Assembly (NCBI GenBank): GCA_026391935.1
Contig: JAPLDC010000095.1
Span: forward strand, 1-21,598
Source: Bacteroidota bacterium
GTDB taxonomy: Bacteria; Bacteroidota; Bacteroidia; 2-12-FULL-35-15
Reading direction: 5' to 3'
DNA: 21,598 nt
Below are positions 14,917 through 21,598 of this stretch, in pieces. The notes beneath the pieces were generated by a model. That model saw only the letters and a program-made list of their open reading frames with translations. It was not told the DNA's origin and did no database searches. Positions within the stretch are counted from its first letter, which is position 1; the number at the start of each line of letters is the position of its first letter. Position numbers and translations under genes: made by a program.

Positions 14917-15666
14917 TCAAATTCTTATTCCTATAATTAGAATATCATCGATCTGTTGCAACTCTCCTATCCAGTCGTTGATTGTTTTTAAGTAAATTTC
15001 TTTTTGTTCATCAAGAGGTTTTCGATGATGTTCCAATAATAGTTCTTCCAATTGTTTGTATTTGAATTTCTTTCCTTTCGGCCCACCAAATTGATCTGCA
15101 AAACCATCGGTAAAAATATACACACAATCGTTCTTTTGTAATTCCCATTCGTGGTTGGTAAACTGCTGCAAATCCTCTCCTACAAATGCTCCTATTGGAA
15201 ATTTGTCGCCATGAATTTTGATAACTTCGTTATCACGAATGATCCATAAAGGATTATTTGCACCAGCAAATTCTATTTTCAATTTTGTATAATTTATGGA
15301 GATCAAAGCGATGTCCATTCCATCGCGGACAGTCGCAACTTCCGGATCTTGATTTAATTTTTTTGAAAGCTGGCTATTGGTTTCATTTAATATTAATGAG
15401 GGCCGGGTTAAACCGAGAACATTAACCGTTTGGGCTAAAATATTATGCCCGACAATACTCATAAGCGCTCCAGGAACGCCATGTCCCGTGCAATCCACAG
15501 CAGCAACTAATGTTTCATTGCCCCATTTTTCCAACCAATAAAAATCACCACTTACAATATCTTTCGGCTGATATAAAACAAATGATTCGTTTAAAGCATG
15601 TTTTATTGTACTATCCGAAGGTAAGATCGCATTTTGAATTCGCTTTGCATAATGGATACTATCCAT
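14917..15666 (-). CDS. SpoIIE-type phosphatase domain protein, apparently separated from the upstream propeller sensor
   Basis: The 249-residue product is essentially a stand-alone PPM/SpoIIE phosphatase domain with all metal-binding acidic residues: Asp41 (VSGDFYW), Asp58 (DCTGHG), Asp115 (RDGMD), Asp187 (TDGFAD) and Asp240-241. It begins MDSIHYAKRIQNAILP, which in sister proteins lies inside the chain, directly after a coiled coil ending KNKDITDS-like. The same frame upstream of the ATG reads AHIDGKNKDI back to a TAA, so the remnant of that coiled-coil end is still present. The gene starts 19 bases after the stop of the propeller gene. It may be translated by coupling from that stop (no Shine-Dalgarno beyond a weak GGAAAG), giving a soluble phosphatase, or it may be the disconnected half of a broken gene. 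Confidence 0.82.
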   Translation of the reverse strand: MDSIHYAKRIQNAILPSDSTIKHALNESFVLYQPKDIVSGDFYWLEKWGNETLVAAVDCTGHGVPGALMSIVGHNILAQTVNVLGLTRPSLILNETNSQLSKKLNQDPEVATVRDGMDIALISINYTKLKIEFAGANNPLWIIRDNEVIKIHGDKFPIGAFVGEDLQQFTNHEWELQKNDCVYIFTDGFADQFGGPKGKKFKYKQLEELLLEHHRKPLDEQKEIYLKTINDWIGELQQIDDILIIGIRI

Positions 15667-15685
15667 GATATCTTTATTCTTTCCG

Positions 15686-18031
15686 TCAATGTGCGCTTAT
15701 TCGCACTTTTATGATAATTAAAATAATGCCCAGACCAGCTATTATTGAAAAAATATAAAACCAGGTTCGTTTCCAAAAAGGAGGAATAATTTCAAACGAG
15801 TAGGAAACGGGAGTTCTATTCCACAGCCCATCGTTGTTACACGCTTTCAACAAAAAAGTATATTTTCCGGGAGGCAAATTTGAATAGGTGGCACTTATTT
15901 CTTTTCCGATGGGCAACCAATTGAGATCAAAGCCCTGCAACATAAATTGGTATTTTACTTTGTAGGGGTTGGTTAGAGAAATTCCAATAAAATCAAATGT
16001 AATGTGATTTTTATCGTAAGGAAGTTTTAGATCAAGCGGCAAACCATCCTGAACGCTATCCGAGTATTTACTATAATCCGAATGTTCCAAAAACAACCGG
16101 ATGCTATTGATATGCGTTTGCGGCTCAAGTGGATTACTTTTTTCGTGCTTTGAATCATAGATTGTGACACCTCCGATTGTGCCGATCCATAATTTTCCAT
16201 CATAATCTTTGTAAAATGCATTTTGATTGCACTCCAATCCTATAAAACCGTCCTCTTTACCATAATGTTTTAATACAATTTCTTTTTGATTAACAAACTG
16301 ACTCAGGTCTAAACGGTCAATGCCATTGTTTGTTCCCAACCATAAATATCCATCATTATCAGCATGAACAAAATATACCATATTGGAACTCAGCCCATCA
16401 TTTTCTGTAATATTTTTAAACGCCCTACCATTGTATACAACTACACCTGCATCAGTGCTAAACCACATATAACCATAATTGTCTCTGGTTATATTTCTGA
16501 TTTTTGGAAATCCTTCCTGACGCGAAATAGTTGAAAACGATTTTCCGTCATATTTTACAATTTTATTTGTTGATCCAAACCAAATGTTACCCAAATTATC
16601 TTCAAAAATAGCATTCACACCTTCTGAAAAGATACCTTGTTCATTTCCATAAAAGTTAAATGTTTTTCCATCATATTTATCTAAGCCGTTTTCATGAGCA
16701 ATCCATACATTTCCTTTTTTATCCACCAACATTGCTGCAATATGGACACCGTGCAGCCCGTCTTTCAAATGATAGTTTTTAAATGTTTTTCCATTAAACA
16801 CACTCACTCCTTGTGCAGAAGTACCAAACCATATATTACCTATCTTATCTTCACAAATTGCCCATATGTTATTGAAAGGTAAACCGTCTTTTTGTTGGGT
16901 GTAATTTTGAATGATAATGGTGTCTCTGTTTTTCCATGCATCATAATCTAATTTGGAAACTCCACCGCTCCAGGTGCCTATCCACATATTATCTTGGCTG
17001 TCTTTAAAAAACGACATAACAGTATTGTTTGCCAAACCGTGTTGTTCGTTGATGTTCACGAAGAGATCGTTTCTGTAAATGCTCAATCCTCCACCAAAAG
17101 AACCGAACCACATATTTCCTTCCCGATCTTGAGTAATTCCACAAACCATTCCATTGGGCAAACCATTTGATTTAGAAATATTTTTTGATTTACCATACGT
17201 TATTTGACTCACACCCGTTGATGTGCCTGCCCATATAGCACCGCTTGCATCTTTAAACAAACGATATGCGCCTTCTAAAAATGGTTTTCCATTTACTTTT
17301 AATGTATCAAACTTTTGTCTTCCTGTGTATGTTTTAGAAAGGTCGTAAACATTTATTCCGCGGTAGGTTGTTATCCAAACTTTATCATCATTAATTAAAA
17401 TATCTCTGTTTTTCAGATCGATGATTCCATCTCTAACTCCGAAATGAGTTATTTTTTTCCCATCAAAACAAAACAAACCGTTAGGAACTGTTCCTATCCA
17501 TGTATTGCCCAATTTGTCTTGCTTAATTGCCCACACCTGATAATGTCCGATTGAATCATTACGGATAAAGGGAGTCACTTTTTTACCGTCATAGATCATT
17601 ATTCCATCAGAGGTGCCTAACCATAATTCGCCTGTAGAGTGCTCATGGATGCGATAAATCGTCAATTGACCGAGAATAGAATCTTGAATTTTTATTAATT
17701 TATTATTGGAATATCTATTGAGCCCTTTGGTCGTTCCAATCCACATATTTTGCTTGGAATCCTCAAAAACAGAGTAAACTCGATTATTGTTCAAACCTTC
17801 TTTTGTTCCAAGGTTATGAAACACTTTTCCGTCAAAACGGCTTACACCTCCGCCATTGGTGGCAACCCAAACGATCCCGTTGTGATCCTGGCAAATATCG
17901 AGAATCTGAGATTGAGGCAACCCATCTTCGATAGAGAAATTTTTAATATCTAGTTGCTGAGCCTTTGTGTAAAAGCTAATACAAAGCAGGAAAAAAGAAA
18001 GAAGAGATATTTTAATTAATTTCCAATTCAC
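15686..18031 (-). CDS. Two-component-regulator-type propeller sensor with Y_Y_Y domain and terminal membrane helix
   Basis: The 781-residue product has a signal peptide (about 1-25), about 14 propeller blades of 40-50 residues (36-630) with the repeating pattern GLxxxxVxxIxxDxxGxxWxGTxxGxxxYDG, forming two seven-bladed propellers, a Y_Y_Y immunoglobulin-like domain (about 690-748) and one transmembrane helix (about 756-775). It stops six residues later, after IIIKVRISAH. In this family the sensor is normally followed by a coiled coil and an output domain such as a histidine kinase or SpoIIE phosphatase in one chain. Here the output domain is encoded separately at 14917-15666. The start is GTG at 18031: an in-frame TGA lies two codons upstream, and the signal peptide begins at once. 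It is divergent from the ABC-F gene, with a 103-base shared promoter region. Confidence 0.88.
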   Translation of the reverse strand: MNWKLIKISLLSFFLLCISFYTKAQQLDIKNFSIEDGLPQSQILDICQDHNGIVWVATNGGGVSRFDGKVFHNLGTKEGLNNNRVYSVFEDSKQNMWIGTTKGLNRYSNNKLIKIQDSILGQLTIYRIHEHSTGELWLGTSDGIMIYDGKKVTPFIRNDSIGHYQVWAIKQDKLGNTWIGTVPNGLFCFDGKKITHFGVRDGIIDLKNRDILINDDKVWITTYRGINVYDLSKTYTGRQKFDTLKVNGKPFLEGAYRLFKDASGAIWAGTSTGVSQITYGKSKNISKSNGLPNGMVCGITQDREGNMWFGSFGGGLSIYRNDLFVNINEQHGLANNTVMSFFKDSQDNMWIGTWSGGVSKLDYDAWKNRDTIIIQNYTQQKDGLPFNNIWAICEDKIGNIWFGTSAQGVSVFNGKTFKNYHLKDGLHGVHIAAMLVDKKGNVWIAHENGLDKYDGKTFNFYGNEQGIFSEGVNAIFEDNLGNIWFGSTNKIVKYDGKSFSTISRQEGFPKIRNITRDNYGYMWFSTDAGVVVYNGRAFKNITENDGLSSNMVYFVHADNDGYLWLGTNNGIDRLDLSQFVNQKEIVLKHYGKEDGFIGLECNQNAFYKDYDGKLWIGTIGGVTIYDSKHEKSNPLEPQTHINSIRLFLEHSDYSKYSDSVQDGLPLDLKLPYDKNHITFDFIGISLTNPYKVKYQFMLQGFDLNWLPIGKEISATYSNLPPGKYTFLLKACNNDGLWNRTPVSYSFEIIPPFWKRTWFYIFSIIAGLGIILIIIKVRISAH
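15691..15706. repeat. Small GC-rich hairpin at the sensor/phosphatase junction
   Basis: GTGCG (15691-15695) pairs with CGCAC (15702-15706) around a six-base loop. It lies in the last codons of the propeller gene, and its left arm overlaps the short stretch where both reading frames are open. It could be a chance stem, a deletion endpoint or a structure affecting frame. Confidence 0.5.
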
Positions 18032-18104
18032 AAATCAGGGCTTAAAACAGTACTAAATAAACGAAAAATCGGGACATAATCAATAAAAACTGCTTATAAT
18101 TTAC

Positions 18105-18112
18105 TACTTTTG
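18105..18112 (+). promoter_or_regulatory. Candidate -7 element for the ABC-F gene
   Basis: TACTTTTG is an exact match to TAnnTTTG and lies 22 bases upstream of the ATG at 18135. The predicted leader would be under 20 bases, with no Shine-Dalgarno. No clear TTTG at -33 spacing was seen. The 103-base spacer must also contain the start of the divergent propeller gene. Confidence 0.5.
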
Positions 18113-18134
18113 TAGCCCTAAAATAAAAAACAGA

Positions 18135-19769
18135 ATGATTTCAGTTTCTAATCTATCCTTACGTTACGGCAAACGAGTGCTGTTTGACGAAGCGAGTATA
18201 AAGTTTACTCCAGGCAATTGTTATGGTGTTATTGGTGCGAATGGTGCAGGAAAATCGACCTTCATGAAAATTCTTTCGGGAGAGATTGAAGCGACCACCG
18301 GGCAAGTTTCCATAACTCCCGGAGAACGATTGAGCGTATTGAGTCAGAATCACTTTGCTTTTGATGCTTTCCCTGTTTTGCAAACAGTAATGATGGGAAA
18401 TAAAAAACTTTGGGAAGTGATGCAGCAAAAAGACGCTATCTATGCAAAGCCCGATTTTTCAGACGCTGACGGAATAAAAGCTGCCGAACTGGAAAATGTT
18501 TTTGCAGAAATGAACGGATGGAATTACGAAAGTGATGCCGCTAACTTATTGAGCGAATTGGGTGTGAAAGAAGAATACCATAGCAAATTAATGGGCGAAC
18601 TAAATGGTAAAGAAAAAGTGCGCGTATTATTAGCACAAGCTATTTTGGGTAATCCAGACATTCTTTTATTAGATGAGCCTACCAATGACTTAGATGTGGA
18701 AACCATCGCATGGCTGGAAAATTTCTTAGCGAATTTTGAAAATATTGTCATCGTGGTTTCTCACGATCGTCACTTTTTAGATGCTGTGTGCACACATATT
18801 GCTGATATCGATTTTAATAAAATATCCTTGTATACCGGGAACTATATGTTTTGGTATGAATCCAGCCAACTCGCATTGCGTCAGCGTTCCGACCAAAATA
18901 AAAAGGTAGAAGATAAACGTAAGGAGTTGCAGGATTTCGTTGAACGATTCAGTGCCAATGCTTCTAAATCGCGCCAGGCAACAAGCCGTAAAAAGCTTTT
19001 GGAGAAATTGGTGATCGATGAAATAAAACCATCGACCAGAAAGTATCCAGGTATTATTTTTAAAGCAGAACGTGATTGCGGAGATCAAATCTTAGCGGTC
19101 GAAAATCTTTCGAAAATTTCTGCGGAAGGAACTCCATACTTTAAGAACATCACCTTTACAATGACAAAAGGAGATAAGATAGCTGTGCTTTCAAAAGAGC
19201 ATGTTGCCATCACTTCTTTTTTCGAAATACTTGCAGATGAAGATCAGGCAACAACAGGTGTTTGTTCGTGGGGAAGTACGATCACTAAATCCTATTTGCC
19301 AAACGAAAATGCAAAATATTTTACCGAAGATCAAAATTTAATCGATTGGTTACGCCAATTCTCAAAAGATAAAGATGAAACGTATGTGCGTGGATTCTTA
19401 GGTAAAATGTTATTTACCGGAGAAGAGTCATTAAAGAAATCAAATGTTCTTTCTGGAGGAGAAAAAGTACGTTGTATGGTTTCACGGATGATGTTGACCA
19501 ATGCGAACTGTTTAATTTTGGATGAGCCAACCAACCACCTGGATCTGGAATCGATCACCGCTTTCAATAATGCTTTGAAAGACTGGAAGCATGTGGCATT
19601 GTTTACTTCTCATGACCACGAGTTCATGCAAACAGTTGCAAATCGCATCATCGAAATCACTCCGAATGGAATAATTGATAAACGAATGACCTATGATGAA
19701 TACATTTTAGATGAAGGTGTAAAAGCCATGAAAGAAAAGATGTATCCGAAGTTGGCCAAAGTAAAATAA
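18135..19769 (+). CDS. ybiT: YbiT-like ABC-F ATPase with degenerate second Walker A
   Basis: ABC-F proteins are soluble twin-ATPase factors that act at the ribosomal E site; they are not transporters. The 544-residue product matches the YbiT subfamily over its whole length, including FSANASKSRQATSR in the linker (about 272-285), which carries the P-site tRNA interaction region. The first nucleotide domain has an intact Walker A (GANGAGKST, 34-42), Walker B (ILLLDEPTN, 176-184) and H-loop His210, but a weak signature (ELNGKEK, 155-161), as in YbiT. The second has an intact signature (LSGGEK, 439-444), Walker B (459-467) and His493, but its Walker A is replaced by LSKEHVAITSF (352-362), without the GKS/T core. 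One composite ATP site (Walker A1 plus signature 2) therefore remains complete, while the other lacks both key elements. The ATG start follows an exact -7 element, and a strong terminator follows the stop. Confidence 0.93.
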   Translation: MISVSNLSLRYGKRVLFDEASIKFTPGNCYGVIGANGAGKSTFMKILSGEIEATTGQVSITPGERLSVLSQNHFAFDAFPVLQTVMMGNKKLWEVMQQKDAIYAKPDFSDADGIKAAELENVFAEMNGWNYESDAANLLSELGVKEEYHSKLMGELNGKEKVRVLLAQAILGNPDILLLDEPTNDLDVETIAWLENFLANFENIVIVVSHDRHFLDAVCTHIADIDFNKISLYTGNYMFWYESSQLALRQRSDQNKKVEDKRKELQDFVERFSANASKSRQATSRKKLLEKLVIDEIKPSTRKYPGIIFKAERDCGDQILAVENLSKISAEGTPYFKNITFTMTKGDKIAVLSKEHVAITSFFEILADEDQATTGVCSWGSTITKSYLPNENAKYFTEDQNLIDWLRQFSKDKDETYVRGFLGKMLFTGEESLKKSNVLSGGEKVRCMVSRMMLTNANCLILDEPTNHLDLESITAFNNALKDWKHVALFTSHDHEFMQTVANRIIEITPNGIIDKRMTYDEYILDEGVKAMKEKMYPKLAKVK

Positions 19770-19802
19770 AAAAAATCCCGATAATTTTTATCGGGATTTT
19801 TT
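19770..19802. terminator. Bidirectional terminator between convergent genes
   Basis: ATCCCGATA pairs with TATCGGGAT around a short AT loop, with an A-run before and a T-run after. The symmetrical flanks let it end transcription both of the ABC-F gene (plus) and of the thioredoxin-fold gene (minus, stop at 19821). Confidence 0.9.
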
Positions 19803-19820
19803 ATGAAAACTAAAAAACAA

Positions 19821-20612
19821 TTATGCCTTATTAAATTTCTTGATCGCTTTCCCTGTCGCAGTTGTTATCTCCATAAAATAAATTCCCTTTTCAAGGTCAG
19901 CAACATTTAATTCCAATCGTTCAGTACCATCCAATTTTTTATCAATCAACAATTTTCCTAATACATCATACACTTTAACAGCACTTACTTTTTCATTGTT
20001 TGATGTTTCAATAATTAATTTATCAACTGCAGGATTTGGAAAAACTGAAATGCTGTTTGCTAATGTTTCTTCAGTGATTCCAGTCGAACAAGCTTTATAC
20101 GCTAATGAATGAGTGGAAAAATAAGCATCGAAACTTGCAGCACTGCCAATTGGGTACATATCCTGCTCTAAAATTGTCTTACTAGGAGCAATTAAAATAT
20201 ACGTTGGAAATGCTGTCACTCCATATGCACTGACAACGGCATTGCCACCACCGCCACTACCGCTTATAGTAGGGTAACCAGGGCTGCCTCCTAAATACGT
20301 TGTTTCATAAGCAGCGCACTCTGCATTCGTATTCCCTAAATCAATTGACATAAAATAAACATCTTGAGTGTTACACCCATAATTTGTAAAGGTTTGTTTG
20401 AAATAAGGGCAAGTTGCCTGACAAGGCCCACAAGTTGTAAAGAAAAAATCGAGACAAACGTACTTGCCGGAATTTAAAATTGTGAAAAGATTGTGGCTGT
20501 TTCCACCAAGGTCAGTAACAGTAAAATCGACTGCAGTTGTAAGTGTTGTTTGCGCCTTTGTATATGAAATACTTAAAAAAAGCAAGATGGATAAAATGTA
20601 AATTTTTTTCAT
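19821..20612 (-). CDS. T9SS-exported thioredoxin-fold protein with type A sorting domain
   Basis: The 263-residue product has a signal peptide (about 1-20), a redoxin or TlpA-like thioredoxin domain (about 25-170) and a type A T9SS C-terminal sorting domain (about 187-263; ISVFPNPAVDKLIIE, VYDVLGKLL, LEKGIYFMEI). The redox motif is C61-GP-C64 with a further Cys at 68, and a likely cis-proline is in GVTAFPTYI (Pro136), so the oxidoreductase site looks intact. The domain order implies Sec export, then T9SS transfer to the cell surface or medium, where it could act as a disulfide reductase or isomerase or as a peroxiredoxin-like protein; the substrate is unknown. A short glycine-rich loop (GSGGGGN, about 118-124) precedes the cis-Pro. 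The ATG at 20612 begins the signal peptide directly. The helicase gene ends 108 bases upstream on the same strand. Confidence 0.88.
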   Translation of the reverse strand: MKKIYILSILLFLSISYTKAQTTLTTAVDFTVTDLGGNSHNLFTILNSGKYVCLDFFFTTCGPCQATCPYFKQTFTNYGCNTQDVYFMSIDLGNTNAECAAYETTYLGGSPGYPTISGSGGGGNAVVSAYGVTAFPTYILIAPSKTILEQDMYPIGSAASFDAYFSTHSLAYKACSTGITEETLANSISVFPNPAVDKLIIETSNNEKVSAVKVYDVLGKLLIDKKLDGTERLELNVADLEKGIYFMEITTATGKAIKKFNKA

Positions 20613-20720
20613 TGGCTTTGTTTTATAGGTTAATATTTATCAAATAAACAAAAAGTATCCTTCCGATTCAAATAAATCGATGATTATAATTAGTATTCGA
20701 TAGAAGTATAAAAAAGTGTT

Positions 20721-21598
20721 TTATTTTCTGGCAGGCCTTCTGTCTTTAGAAAAATTCGATTTTTTCTTTCCCGAAAATGGTTTCTTAATTCTCACTTCTG
20801 GAGCATAAATGGGGCCTGCGGCAAATCCTTCAGGCAAGGGTATTTTATTAACTTCTGCTCCAATCAATGTTTCTATCTGCAAGAATTTTTGCTGATCGTA
20901 TTCATTAATAAAGGTCAATGCAACTCCTGTTGACGCAGCCCGGGCTGTTCTGCCGATGCGGTGAATATAATCTTCCGCATCTCCGGGAACATCATAATTT
21001 ATTACCAAGCCGATATCTTCTATATCAATCCCTCGGGAAAGAATATCTGTTGCTACCAATATTTGTAATTGCTTACTTCTGAAATTTCTTAATACTTCTT
21101 CACGTTCCGGTTGTTCAAGATCAGAATGAATCGCTTTAGCCTTTAAACCAGCTTTAATTAAATCGCGTTCCAACTCTTTTACTTTTAATTTAGTAGAAAC
21201 AAAAATAATCACACTGCTTAAATCTTTCCCGGCAAGTAACGATTTGATCAAATTGTTTTTTTGTGTATCATAAACGAGATACGCTCCTTGAACAACACCT
21301 GCAGCAGGCTTAGAAATAGAAATGCTAATCTGCTCTGGATTCTGAAGAAGTTTGGTGGCAAGCGTTCTTATTTTAGGAGGCATGGTTGCCGAAAACATCA
21401 ATGTTTGACGAACTTTAGGCAAGTAGGTTGTTATCTTCATGATATCATCTACAAATCCCATGTCCAACATTCTATCAGCTTCATCCAAAATTAAATGTTG
21501 TAAACTATCTAATTTCACATATCCCATATTTAAATGCGCCATCAATCTGCCGGGAGTGGCAATGATCACATTCGCACCTTCTGTTAATGCACGTTTTT
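20721..21598 (-). CDS. DEAD-box RNA helicase, C-terminal part (5' end beyond window)
   Basis: This ATP-dependent RNA helicase probably acts in ribosome assembly or RNA turnover. The frame is open to the window edge, reading KRALTEGANVIIATPGRL, so motifs Q, I and Ia lie outside. Visible motifs in order are Ib (ATPGR), II (DEAD), III (SAT), IV (VIIFVSTK), V (ATDILSRGIDIEDIGLVINYDVP) and VI (HRIGRTARA), ending in a short Lys/Arg-rich tail (KKPFSGKKK...RRPARK) typical of RhlE-like helicases of Bacteroidota. An apparent GTG start at 21569 is internal to motif Ib and is not real. RhlE is the nearest named relative, but I do not assign the symbol from a fragment. No clear terminator follows the stop; the 108-base spacer to the next gene (20613-20720) is AT-rich, with nothing else recognisable. 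Confidence 0.93.
   Translation of the reverse strand, partial: KRALTEGANVIIATPGRLMAHLNMGYVKLDSLQHLILDEADRMLDMGFVDDIMKITTYLPKVRQTLMFSATMPPKIRTLATKLLQNPEQISISISKPAAGVVQGAYLVYDTQKNNLIKSLLAGKDLSSVIIFVSTKLKVKELERDLIKAGLKAKAIHSDLEQPEREEVLRNFRSKQLQILVATDILSRGIDIEDIGLVINYDVPGDAEDYIHRIGRTARAASTGVALTFINEYDQQKFLQIETLIGAEVNKIPLPEGFAAGPIYAPEVRIKKPFSGKKKSNFSKDRRPARK

Overview
The window reads as low-GC, AT-rich chromosomal DNA from a member of the Bacteroidota, most likely an aerobic, T9SS-bearing relative of the Flavobacteriia, Sphingobacteriia or Chitinophagia. Several signs support this. An Alternative Complex III subunit lies directly upstream of an A1-type cytochrome c oxidase. Two proteins end in type IX secretion (T9SS) sorting domains, one gliding-type (type B) with SprB-like repeats and one type A. 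There are Bacteroidota-style TPR or propeller sensors fused to SpoIIE-type phosphatases. Shine-Dalgarno sequences are nearly absent, and several genes have TAnnTTTG-like -7 promoter elements. I see no tRNA, rRNA, CRISPR array, insertion sequence or phage gene.

Layout. Positions 1-3769 (+) hold the 3' part of actF, then coxB and coxA: the end of a respiratory operon closed by a strong intrinsic terminator. Positions 3955-4629 (+) encode a small predicted outer-membrane barrel protein. Positions 4635-10495 (-) hold a TPR-TM-SpoIIE phosphatase and, upstream of it, a 1175-residue T9SS adhesin with SprB-like and PKD-type domains. A 381-base divergent spacer leads to a small lipoprotein gene (10877-11353, +), followed by a possible decayed gene remnant. 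Positions 11550-18031 (-) form a run of four genes: a propeller/Y_Y_Y sensor, a SpoIIE phosphatase that looks split from it, a twin-arginine-type LD-carboxypeptidase, and a second TPR-TM-SpoIIE phosphatase. Positions 18135-19769 (+) encode a YbiT-like ABC-F ATPase, sharing a bidirectional terminator with a convergent T9SS-exported thioredoxin-fold protein (19821-20612, -). The window ends inside a DEAD-box RNA helicase (-).

How the parts fit. ActF, CoxB and CoxA belong to one electron-transfer chain from quinol through cytochrome c to oxygen. The three SpoIIE-type phosphatases are paralogues. Each joins, or once joined, an extracytoplasmic sensor to a cytoplasmic PPM phosphatase; by family analogy their targets would be STAS-type anti-anti-sigma proteins, none of which is encoded here. 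Two of them flank a peptidoglycan-recycling-type LD-carboxypeptidase, so a link between envelope state and phosphatase signalling is a possible inference, not something shown.

The most notable points are four. The propeller sensor and its phosphatase appear to have been split by loss of the coiled-coil linker together with a frame change, at a small GC-rich hairpin. The second Walker A of the ABC-F protein is lost. One repeat in the adhesin is shortened. A terminator and the next gene's promoter are packed into about 40 bases at 6902-6939.
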